A stretch of 64,000 bases of DNA from Bordetella genomosp. 13 (GTDB lineage: Bacteria; Pseudomonadota; Gammaproteobacteria; Burkholderiales; Burkholderiaceae_B), in contig NZ_CP021111.1 in the NCBI RefSeq assembly GCF_002119665.1, forward strand, positions 1,364,001 through 1,428,000, written 5' to 3'. Made by a program: the position numbers and the translations under genes. Below the pieces are notes generated by a model, which was given only the letters and a program-made list of their open reading frames with translations, had not been told where the DNA came from and ran no database searches. This document shows positions 37,526-45,008 of the stretch, in pieces (position 1 is the first letter of the stretch; each line of letters begins with the position of its first letter).

Positions 37526-37547
37526 CGCGCCGCATTACTGCGGCGCG
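37526..37547. terminator. Hairpin between rph and the DUF3443 gene
   Basis: CGCGCCGC (37526-37533) and GCGGCGCG (37540-37547) form a perfect eight-base stem with a six-base loop. It begins nine bases after the rph stop and contains the DUF3443 stop codon, so it may serve both strands. No T-run is present. Confidence 0.45.
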
Positions 37548-38818
37548 TATCCCACATAAGGCCCGGAACCCCCGCCCGCCGATGCGCGACCGGTGAGCCC
37601 GTAGTACACGTGCCGGCCGTAGAAGAACGGCAGGCCCAGGTCGAAGGCGCCGGGGACGTCGCCCGCCAGGTTGTTGAATGCGGCATTGCCGGTGGCGAAC
37701 AGGCTGTCGGCGTTGGCGACGTCGAAGCGCAATTCCGCGCCCGTCGTGCCGGCGGCCGCGTTGCGGTCCAGCACCCACAGCGATAGCGACTGCGTGGCCT
37801 CGGGCGCGTAGAAGTCCGGGCTGATGCGGCTGTGCGGCAGGTCGGCATCGCCGAAGAAGTAGCCGTTCGATCCCGAGTCCGTGAAGGCCCGCATGCGCAC
37901 GCCCTTGTAGACCGCCTCGAAGCCGCCGCTGCCGTCCGTGCGCAGCACCGTCGCGCCGCGGCCCGCGAGCACGTTGTTGGCGGCGGTGTCCACGCCGAAG
38001 ACCAGCGTACCGGTTGCAACGCTCTTGCCTCCGGAGCCGATGGGTTCCATCTGCAGCACGATGCCGTTGTTGTGGTCGGCGAACCGGCTCACGGGGTTGC
38101 CGATCTGGTTGGCCAGGGGCTGGATGGCGGGCGTGCACACCGCCCCCGTGCACGAGTAATAGAACTGGCCGCTGGCCGCGATGCTGCAGCCGGGGCAGTC
38201 GGCCGGCGCCACGCCCACGCCCAGGATGCCGTTGCCGCCCAGGTCGGCCACGGTGTCCATCGATGAATTCAGCTGGCATGCCGCCGGCGAGCTTGCCGGC
38301 AGGCCGGGATCCGACCATACGTGGATGGGCACGTTCTGCGCCACTTGCGAGGCCATGCGCACGTCGGCATTGCGCACGGTGCCCCATGCATGACTGTCGA
38401 CGAAGATGGCGCAGCTTGCCACTTGCGCGCCGGCGATGCGCTGCGGTTCCAATGCGGCCAGCGTGTCGGCCGGAATGGCCGACGCGTACAGGCGCAGGCC
38501 ATACGAGCCGGTGTCCAGCAGCACGTTGTCGATAGTGGCGCAGCTGGCCCCCGCGTTGCTGCCCGGCGCGCACACGGTGACGCTGACCACGGGGAAGTTG
38601 CGCGGGCGGCCCGGCGCATTGCCCACGGTCACCGGGATGGCGTTCGGCGCCGCGCTGTCGCTGGGCGTGGCCGACGGGCCGCCGGCGGCCGGCGCCTCCT
38701 GCGGGGCCGGCGTGATCTGTGTGGGGCTTGCGCTGTCGCCATCGTCGTCGCCGCCGCCGCCACAGGCGGAAAGCAGGGCGGTCAGGCAGGCAGCGTATAT
38801 CCAGGCCGTCTTGCGCAT
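37535..38818 (-). CDS. DUF3443 family lipoprotein
   Basis: This 427-residue protein starts with a lipoprotein signal (MRKTAWIYAACLTALLSACGGGGDDDG; cysteine at residue 19), so it should be anchored to a membrane. The body has an aspartyl-protease-like pattern (NVLLDTGSYGLRLYAS and later FGVDTAANN, DSGSNGYFF), typical of DUF3443. It ends GGGSGPYVGYAPQ. The ATG at 38818 has GGAG upstream; a far longer open frame exists but lacks the signal peptide. It follows the DUF2844 gene by 14 bases, the usual pairing. Function unknown. Confidence 0.85.
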   Translation of the reverse strand: MRKTAWIYAACLTALLSACGGGGDDDGDSASPTQITPAPQEAPAAGGPSATPSDSAAPNAIPVTVGNAPGRPRNFPVVSVTVCAPGSNAGASCATIDNVLLDTGSYGLRLYASAIPADTLAALEPQRIAGAQVASCAIFVDSHAWGTVRNADVRMASQVAQNVPIHVWSDPGLPASSPAACQLNSSMDTVADLGGNGILGVGVAPADCPGCSIAASGQFYYSCTGAVCTPAIQPLANQIGNPVSRFADHNNGIVLQMEPIGSGGKSVATGTLVFGVDTAANNVLAGRGATVLRTDGSGGFEAVYKGVRMRAFTDSGSNGYFFGDADLPHSRISPDFYAPEATQSLSLWVLDRNAAAGTTGAELRFDVANADSLFATGNAAFNNLAGDVPGAFDLGLPFFYGRHVYYGLTGRASAGGGSGPYVGYAPQ

Positions 38819-38832
38819 CTTCGGACTCCGGT

Positions 38833-39360
38833 TCAACGAATGGCGGCGGCGTCGGCGCCCTGCGGGATGGCGTCGGGCAGATAGGCGCGGCCCGAGAAGG
38901 ACCCCATGTGCCCGCCGCTTTGCACCACCAGCCCTGCCTGATCGATCTCGACCGGACCCGGCGCGCCGCCGTGGCGGGCGGCGCGCCGGGCGTCCAGTGC
39001 CTGGCGATAGGTAGGGAAGTACGCGCCCAGCAGCGTGTTCAGCGGCGCCATCTCGGGACCTTCCCATGCGATGCCGAACACCATGCCGGTGGGCGACACG
39101 TACTCGCGCACTACGGTGCCGGAGGGCAGATGGGTTTCGACGACGTCGTACGGCGCGGCTGACGCGGCCAGGGCGCGAGACTGGCGCCCTTCGGGTTGCA
39201 GCGCGGGCCAGGTCGGCGCGCCGCCCAGTTCGGCATGCGCAGGCAATGCGGCGCACGCCAGTGCGGCGGCGAACGCGGCGGCCAGCGAGGCAGCCAGCGC
39301 GGCGGCTGGCGCGGCCTTGGCCGATGCACCCGCCGGTAGCGCAGGATGCCGGTTCTTCAT
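38833..39360 (-). CDS. DUF2844 family exported protein
   Basis: The 175-residue protein has a long signal peptide ending CAALPAHA, then the DUF2844 pattern: DVVETHLPSGTVVREYVSPTGMVFGIAWEGPEMAPLNTLLG and a final SGRAYLPDAIP. DUF2844 and DUF3443 genes occur as a pair in Burkholderia and Bordetella relatives, so the two products probably work together in the envelope. The ATG at 39360 was chosen because it gives the signal peptide. Function unknown. Confidence 0.85.
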   Translation of the reverse strand: MKNRHPALPAGASAKAAPAAALAASLAAAFAAALACAALPAHAELGGAPTWPALQPEGRQSRALAASAAPYDVVETHLPSGTVVREYVSPTGMVFGIAWEGPEMAPLNTLLGAYFPTYRQALDARRAARHGGAPGPVEIDQAGLVVQSGGHMGSFSGRAYLPDAIPQGADAAAIR

Positions 39361-39508
39361 GGATATCCCCGAGGCAGGTCGCCGCACGCCCGTGTGCGGC
39401 GGGCGGCGCGAGTCCGCACCAAAGTTCGATGGGTGTCGTGACCGCACCGCGAAAGAATATCCCACCGGCGGCGCCATCGTGCAGCCGTGGTGTTACCGCG
39501 TGTGGCGA

Positions 39509-39574
39509 TCAGTTCGATGCGTACGCCACGTAAGGCCCCATGCCGCCGCCGGCCGCTGCTGTGGCATTCAGGCC
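39509..39574 (-). pseudogene. Relic of a second DUF3443 gene (last 21 codons and stop)
   Basis: On the minus strand these 66 bases translate to GLNATAAAGGGMGPYVAYASN and a stop. This lines up, without gaps, with the last 21 residues of the DUF3443 protein at 37535-38818 (GLTGRASAGGGSGPYVGYAPQ), with 11 identities. It begins across the stop codon of the MmgE/PrpD gene and is followed by the DUF2844 gene. It can only be the tail of a lost gene copy. Confidence 0.65.
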
Positions 39575-40956
39575 GACGGCAACAGCGCGCTCACCCGTTC
39601 GGCGCGCTCCAGCCCCCACACCGTTTGGATCAGCCCGCGCACTTCGTCGGCCGTGGCCGCGCCCGCGTAGGTGCCCAGGCTCAGGGCCTTGTCCTCGATC
39701 TCGGGACGGCTGAGCGTGTTGCCGGGATCGCCCTTGGGCTCGTCCACGCGCGCATGCAGTTCGCGGCCGTCGCGCGTGTGCACGGTGACCTTGCCGATCC
39801 AGCGCGTGGGGTAGGCGGCGTCGACGTCCGCATCGAGCCGCATCTCGACGCGGTCGCGGAACTCGGCCACCGCGGGATCCTGCAGCGCGGCGTCGAACTC
39901 AGCCAGGCCCGCGCGGCCGCCGCGCGCAATCAGCGCCAGCACCGTGCCCATGGAGAACTTCGACTGATGCACCGTGCGCGGATCCGTTACCGGCCCGAGC
40001 ACGTCGATGGCGCCCTGGTGCACGTGCGCCACCACACGCTCGATGTCGTCGGCGCGCAGTCCGTTGGCGCGCATGGCTTCTTGCAGGGCATCGGCCGCGG
40101 GATGGGTGTGGCGGCACGAGGCGTGGTACTTGAAAGACGTCTCCACCAAAGCCCAGCGCTCGCCCAGCCGATCGGTCAGGCGCGCGGGGTCGGCATCGCT
40201 GGACATGCCCGCCGCCATGCCCTGCGGCCCTTCGAGTATGCGTTGCGCGCCGGTGAACCCCTCGCGCGCCAGCCACGCCGCCGCCAGTCCGGACGAGGCG
40301 GCCTTGGCCGTATGCAGCTGCTTCGAGTCGGCCGCGTCGCGCAGGAATTCCCACAGGCCCGCGGCCTGCGTGCCGGCCGAGCCGAACGCGTGCAGCATCA
40401 CGTTCGCATCCAGTCCCAGCAGCCGGCCCGCGGCCGCCGCGGCCGCCACCGTGCCCGCCGTGCCGGTGGTGTGGAACACCTTGTAGTGCGAGCGCCCCAG
40501 GAACTCGCCGATGCGTATGCCGACCTCGTAGCCGGCCACCGCGGCGGTCAGCAGATCCTTGCCCGAACGGCCCAGCGCCTGCGCCAACGCCAGCACGGGC
40601 GGGAACACCACGGCCGCGGGATGGAAGACCGAACCGTTGTGCACGTCGTCCTGTTCGACCACGTGCGCAGCCGCGGCGTTCACCATGGCGGCAAACACCG
40701 GCGAGGTGCCGCGCCGCGCGGTCAACATTTCGGACGGGCCGCTCTGCGGGCCCATCGCGACGGCATAGCGTTCGATGGCCTGCACGGGCCGCGTGCGGGC
40801 GCCAGCCAGGATGGACGCCAGGCAGTCCAGCAGCAGGTCTTCGGTGCGGCGCAGGACGGCCGGCGGGATCTGTTCGAAGCGCAGGCCGGCGGCAAAAGCC
40901 GCCAGCTCGGCGCTGGGATGCGTGGCGCGTGCGGCGGCGGGCGCGGTAGCCGTCAT
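39568..40956 (-). CDS. MmgE/PrpD family protein
   Basis: This 462-residue protein has the family's helical N-terminal domain (LLLDCLASILAGA; VEQDDVHNGSVFHPAAVVFPPVLALA) with HVVEQDDVHNGSVFHP and the later KYHASCRHTHPAADAL. Members include 2-methylcitrate dehydratase and cis-aconitate decarboxylase; many catabolic relatives are uncharacterised. It follows the acyl-CoA dehydrogenase gene by seven bases on the same strand. Its stop codon coincides with the edge of the DUF3443 relic, so the 3' end may have been reshaped by a deletion, although the length is normal. Confidence 0.88.
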   Translation of the reverse strand: MTATAPAAARATHPSAELAAFAAGLRFEQIPPAVLRRTEDLLLDCLASILAGARTRPVQAIERYAVAMGPQSGPSEMLTARRGTSPVFAAMVNAAAAHVVEQDDVHNGSVFHPAAVVFPPVLALAQALGRSGKDLLTAAVAGYEVGIRIGEFLGRSHYKVFHTTGTAGTVAAAAAAGRLLGLDANVMLHAFGSAGTQAAGLWEFLRDAADSKQLHTAKAASSGLAAAWLAREGFTGAQRILEGPQGMAAGMSSDADPARLTDRLGERWALVETSFKYHASCRHTHPAADALQEAMRANGLRADDIERVVAHVHQGAIDVLGPVTDPRTVHQSKFSMGTVLALIARGGRAGLAEFDAALQDPAVAEFRDRVEMRLDADVDAAYPTRWIGKVTVHTRDGRELHARVDEPKGDPGNTLSRPEIEDKALSLGTYAGAATADEVRGLIQTVWGLERAERVSALLPSA

Positions 40957-40963
40957 GATGACC

Positions 40964-42127
40964 TCAGAAGGAGCGGGGCAATCCCAGCACGTGTTCGGCC
41001 ACGTACGACAGGATCAGGTTGGTGGAGATGGGCGCGACCTGGTACAGGCGCGTTTCGCGGAACTTGCGCTCGACGTCGTATTCGTGCGCGAAGCCGAAGC
41101 CGCCATGGAACTGCAGGCAGGCGTTGGCGGCTTCCCACGACGCGTCGGCGGCGAGCAGCTTGGCCATGTTGGCCTGCGTGCCGCAGGACTGGCCCGCATC
41201 GAACAGCCGGCAGGCCTCGTAGCGCATCAGGCTGGCCGCCTCGACGTTGATGTACGCGCGCGCGATGGGAAACTGCACGCCCTGGTTCTGGCCGATGGGA
41301 CGGCCGAACACCACGCGCTCTTTGGCATAGGCGGAGACCTTGTCGACGAACCAGTAGCCGTCGCCGATGCATTCGGCCGCGATCAGGGCGCGCTCGGCAT
41401 TCAGGCCGTCCAGAATGTAGCGAAAGCCCTTGCCTTCCTCGCCGATGAGGTTCTCGGCGGGGATCTCGAGGTTGTCGAAGAACAGTTCGTTGGTCTCGTG
41501 GTTCACCATGTTGGCGATGGGGCGCACCTCCATCCCGCGGCCGATGGCTTCCCGCAGGTCGACGATGAAGATCGACATGCCGTCGGCCTTGCGCTTGACT
41601 TCGTCCAGCGGCGTGGTGCGCGCCAGCAGGATCATCAGGTCGGAATGCTGGACGCGCGAGATCCACACCTTCTGGCCGTTGACGACATAGCGATCGCCGC
41701 GCCTGACGGCGGTGGTCTTGATGCGCGTGGTGTCGGTGCCGGTGGTGGGCTCGGTGACCCCCATGGACTGCAGACGCAGTTCGCCGCTGGCGATGCGCGG
41801 CAAATATTCGCGCTTTTGCGCTTCCGAACCATGGCGCAGCAGCGTGCCCATGTTGTACATCTGGCCGTGGCATGCGCCCGAGTTGCCGCCGCTGCGGTTG
41901 ATCTCTTCCATGATGACCGAGGCTTCGGTCAGGCCCAGGCCCGAGCCGCCGTACTCTTGCGGAATGAGCGCGGCCAGCCAGCCGGCCTCGGTGAGCGCGC
42001 GCACGAATTCCTCGGGATAACCGCGTGCTTCGTCGATCTTGCGGAAGTACTCGGCGGGGAATTGCGCGCACAGGTCGCGCACGGCGCCGCGGATGTCTTC
42101 GTAGGCGTGCAGAGAGGTATCGGACAT
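40964..42127 (-). CDS. Acyl-CoA dehydrogenase family protein
   Basis: The 387-residue flavoprotein has LQSMGVTEPTTGTDTTRIKTTAVRRGDRYVVNGQKVWIS in the flavin and substrate-binding region. Its C-terminal domain includes GRPIGQNQGVQFPIA and FHGGFGFAHEYDVERKFRETR. It should introduce a double bond into an acyl-CoA, passing electrons to ETF. A longer open frame runs upstream through the promoter, but the ATG at 42127 starts the conserved N-terminus. Together with the MmgE/PrpD gene and the divergent LysR gene it makes a small acid-catabolism unit. Confidence 0.92.
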   Translation of the reverse strand: MSDTSLHAYEDIRGAVRDLCAQFPAEYFRKIDEARGYPEEFVRALTEAGWLAALIPQEYGGSGLGLTEASVIMEEINRSGGNSGACHGQMYNMGTLLRHGSEAQKREYLPRIASGELRLQSMGVTEPTTGTDTTRIKTTAVRRGDRYVVNGQKVWISRVQHSDLMILLARTTPLDEVKRKADGMSIFIVDLREAIGRGMEVRPIANMVNHETNELFFDNLEIPAENLIGEEGKGFRYILDGLNAERALIAAECIGDGYWFVDKVSAYAKERVVFGRPIGQNQGVQFPIARAYINVEAASLMRYEACRLFDAGQSCGTQANMAKLLAADASWEAANACLQFHGGFGFAHEYDVERKFRETRLYQVAPISTNLILSYVAEHVLGLPRSF

Positions 42128-42143
42128 GGGAATGCGTGTGGGG

Positions 42144-42258
42144 TTCGGCAATCTTCTATGATGGCCCCAGCATGGGCCAGGGCAGGCTGCCACTTTGCCC
42201 CATGCCCCCGGGCAATGCCAATTTAGGATTGCCGAATACCGGGTTTTCGATTCCCGAA
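42144..42258. promoter_or_regulatory. Three copies of a 10-base element between acyl-CoA dehydrogenase and LysR genes
   Basis: TTCGGCAATC (42144-42153) is the exact reverse complement of GATTGCCGAA (42227-42236). A third copy with one change, GATTCCCGAA, is at 42249-42258, 22 bases (two helical turns) from the second. The arrangement between divergent genes suggests a binding site for the LysR protein encoded at 42275. Confidence 0.5.
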
Positions 42259-42274
42259 GAGGAGACCGGCCGCG

Positions 42275-43195
42275 ATGGCTGCGCATTTCGACCTGACCGA
42301 CCTGCAATTGATCGTCCACATCGGCGACTGGCGCAGCCTGACCCGCGGCGCCGAGAAGTCGCACCTGTCGCTGCCCGCCGCCAGCACGCGTGTGAAGAAC
42401 CTCGAGGAGTACTTCGGTACGCAGCTGTTGTATCGCTCCAGCCAGGGCGCCACGTTGACGCCCTCGGGCGAGGCGCTGCTGCGCCATGCCCGCACGGTGA
42501 TGCAGCAGGTGGAGCAGCTGCGCGGCGACATGCAGGAGTACGCGCGGGGCGTGAAAGGGCACGTGCGCGTGCTGGCCAACACCACCGCCATGACCGAGTT
42601 CATGCCCGCCGTGCTCAGCCGCTTCCTGGCCACGCACCCCGACGTGAACGTCGAACTGCGCGAGCGCCTGAGTTATCTGGTGGTGCGCGCGGTGGCCGAA
42701 GGGTCTGCGGACATCGGCATCGCGGCCACTGGCAATGCGGCGGATTCCAAGCTGCAGTTCATTCCATACCGCAACGACCGCCTCGTGCTGGTCACGGGCG
42801 GCGACCATCCGTTGGCGGGAGAGCGCGCGGTGGCCTTCGCCGACACGCTCGACGACGACTACGTCGGGCTGTCGGAAGCCAGCGCGATCCATCCCTTCCT
42901 GGTGCAGGCGGCCGCCGCGCTGGGCCGCATTTTCCGCTTCCGCGTCGAGGTCGGCAATTTCGAGGCGGTCTGCCGCATGATCGAAAGCGGCGTGGGCATC
43001 GGCGTCATCCCCGAATCGGTGGCGCTGCGCTATGCGCGCTCGCTCGCCATCGCCATCGTGCCGCTCACGGATGCCTGGGCGCTGCGCCGCCTGCACATCT
43101 GCGTGAGAGACCTCGAGGCCTTGCCGGCTTTCGCCCGCGACCTGGTGCAGGCATTGATCGACGACGTGCCGCCGACGGAACGCGGCGACGCGTGA
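42275..43195 (+). CDS. LysR-family transcriptional regulator
   Basis: The 306-residue protein begins LTDLQLIVHIGDWRSLTRGAEKSHLSLPAASTRVKNLEEYFGTQLLYR, the LysR winged helix-turn-helix, and has the effector-binding domain with MIESGVGIGVIPE. It is divergent from the acyl-CoA dehydrogenase-MmgE/PrpD pair, the normal arrangement for a LysR protein and its target operon. The shared upstream region contains three copies of one 10-base element. Confidence 0.93.
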   Translation: MAAHFDLTDLQLIVHIGDWRSLTRGAEKSHLSLPAASTRVKNLEEYFGTQLLYRSSQGATLTPSGEALLRHARTVMQQVEQLRGDMQEYARGVKGHVRVLANTTAMTEFMPAVLSRFLATHPDVNVELRERLSYLVVRAVAEGSADIGIAATGNAADSKLQFIPYRNDRLVLVTGGDHPLAGERAVAFADTLDDDYVGLSEASAIHPFLVQAAAALGRIFRFRVEVGNFEAVCRMIESGVGIGVIPESVALRYARSLAIAIVPLTDAWALRRLHICVRDLEALPAFARDLVQALIDDVPPTERGDA

Positions 43196-43244
43196 CGGTT
43201 TTTGAGAAATGACGCCGACATCCGCCTGTCAGAGGGCAGACACG

Positions 43245-43272
43245 TAAATTAGTGTCAAGAAACTGCCAAAGT
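43245..43272 (+). promoter_or_regulatory. Weak candidate sigma-28-like promoter for the chemoreceptor gene
   Basis: TAAA at 43245 and GCC at 43265 resemble a FliA-type promoter (TAAA-N15-GCCGATAA) but with 16 bases between them and a poor -10 end (GCCAAAGT). Chemoreceptor genes are often FliA-controlled, which is the only other support. Confidence 0.25.
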
Positions 43273-43330
43273 TGCGTTGCACAATCCGCGCAACCCCGTG
43301 GCCTCTCCACGCGGATTCTGGCAGGTGTAT

Positions 43331-44998
43331 ATGAGTAAAAGTTTGAATGGTCTGAAGGTAAGCACGGCTCTGACGGCCACGCTCGTCATGTTCGTGGCGC
43401 TGTTCGCCATTGCCGCGGTGGCCGCGATCTGGATCCTGCGCGGCGACCAGCGGGCGATCGAACAACTGGGCCGCGTCAACATCGAGCGCGCCAGCGATCT
43501 CAGCGATCTCAGCAGCCGGCTCTTCCAGGCCCGGGCCGACCTGGCCGTGGCCAAGACCTACATGGAAGGCGGGCAGGAGGCGCCGCGCGACGAGGCGCTG
43601 GCCCGCGCCGGCGCGCTGCTCGAGTCGGCGCGCGCCAGCCGCAAGCGCCTGGCCGACAACCCCGACGGCGACGCAGAGGGTGCGGCGCTGTACAAGGAAG
43701 TCATGGACGCCAGCCAGGCGCTGGATGCCGAGGTCATGGGGCCCCTGCACAAGGCCATTTCGGGCTGGAACGGTATCGAGGCCAACAAGCTGGCGGACAA
43801 CGTCATGCCCAAGGTCGGCGAGCGCTACATCGCGGCTGTCGACAAGTACCAGGGCTACACGCGCGCCGTCGGCCGCACGGCCGTCGAGGACGCGGCCAGC
43901 ATGCAGGGTCGCGCGATGATCGCGGCGCTGCTGATGGTGGCTGGCGTGATGCTGATCGCGCTGGTGGTGCGGGTCGCGTTCCATCGCGGCATCCTGCGGC
44001 CGCTTACCGAGGCCGGCAAGCAGTTCGATCGCATCGCCGACGGCGATCTCACCGGCAAGCTGACGGTGCGCAGCAACAACGAGATCGGCGTGCTGTACGC
44101 GGCCATGGGCCGCATGCAGAGCGGCCTGACCGACGCCGTGGCGGCCGTGCGCCACAGCGTCGAAGAGATCCATGCCGGCTCTGGCGAGATCGCCGAGGCG
44201 GGCAATGACATGTCCGACCGCAGCTCGCGCCAGGCCGGCGCGCTGCAGGAAGCCGCCGCCAGCCTTACCGAACTGGCGGCCACCGTCACCGGCAATGCGC
44301 AGCACGCCAGCACCGCCAACCAGCAGGCGCAAGAGGTCTCGCAACTGGCCCGCCGCGGCGGCGCGGCGGTCGACGAGGCCGTGGGCAGCATGGAAGGCAT
44401 CGCCACGGCCTCGCGCCGTATCGCCGAGATCGTGGGCGTGGTCGACGGCATCGCCTTCCAGACCAACCTGCTGGCGCTGAACGCCGCGGTGGAGGCCGCG
44501 CGCGCCGGCGCCCAGGGCCGCGGCTTCGCGGTGGTGGCGGGCGAGGTCCGCACGCTGGCGCAGCGCAGTGCGCAGGCCGCGCGCGAGATCAAGGAATTGA
44601 TCGACGATGCCAGCGAACGCGTGAGCGCGGGCGTGCGCCAGGTGGGCAACGCCGGCCAGACCATGAAGCAGGTGGTCGAGTCGGTGGACCGCATCACGGG
44701 CATCGTGGCCGGCATCTCCGACGCCAGCGCGCAGCAGGCCGAAGGCGTGGCCGCCGTGAACCAGGCGGTGGCCGAGATCGAGCGCAACACGCAGGAGAAC
44801 GCCGCGATGGTCGAAGAGACCGCGGCCGCCGTGGCCTCGCTGGCGGAACAGGCCATCGTGCTGCGCCAGGCCGTGTCGGTGTTCACGCTGGAGCAGGATG
44901 CGGCGGCCGACGAGGCGCCGCGTGCCGGGGCGCCCGCCGCGGTCTACGCCGGGGCCGCGCCGCGCCTGGGCGTGCAGCCGAAGTACCTGCCGGCCTGA
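43331..44998 (+). CDS. Methyl-accepting chemotaxis protein, classical topology
   Basis: The 555-residue receptor has a first membrane helix at about residues 14-36, a four-helix-bundle-type periplasmic domain to about 195, a second helix (AALLMVAGVMLIALVVRVAF), a HAMP domain (LRPLTEAGKQFDRIADGDL) and the signalling hairpin ([23 protein letters not shown]). The domain order is that of Tsr/Tar-type receptors. No CheR-tethering NWETF pentapeptide is present at the C-terminus; the tail ends PKYLPA. The ATG at 43331 has AGGTG upstream. It stands alone, with no che genes near. Confidence 0.95.
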   Translation: MSKSLNGLKVSTALTATLVMFVALFAIAAVAAIWILRGDQRAIEQLGRVNIERASDLSDLSSRLFQARADLAVAKTYMEGGQEAPRDEALARAGALLESARASRKRLADNPDGDAEGAALYKEVMDASQALDAEVMGPLHKAISGWNGIEANKLADNVMPKVGERYIAAVDKYQGYTRAVGRTAVEDAASMQGRAMIAALLMVAGVMLIALVVRVAFHRGILRPLTEAGKQFDRIADGDLTGKLTVRSNNEIGVLYAAMGRMQSGLTDAVAAVRHSVEEIHAGSGEIAEAGNDMSDRSSRQAGALQEAAASLTELAATVTGNAQHASTANQQAQEVSQLARRGGAAVDEAVGSMEGIATASRRIAEIVGVVDGIAFQTNLLALNAAVEAARAGAQGRGFAVVAGEVRTLAQRSAQAAREIKELIDDASERVSAGVRQVGNAGQTMKQVVESVDRITGIVAGISDASAQQAEGVAAVNQAVAEIERNTQENAAMVEETAAAVASLAEQAIVLRQAVSVFTLEQDAAADEAPRAGAPAAVYAGAAPRLGVQPKYLPA

Positions 44999-45008
44999 TC
45001 CCGAAGCG

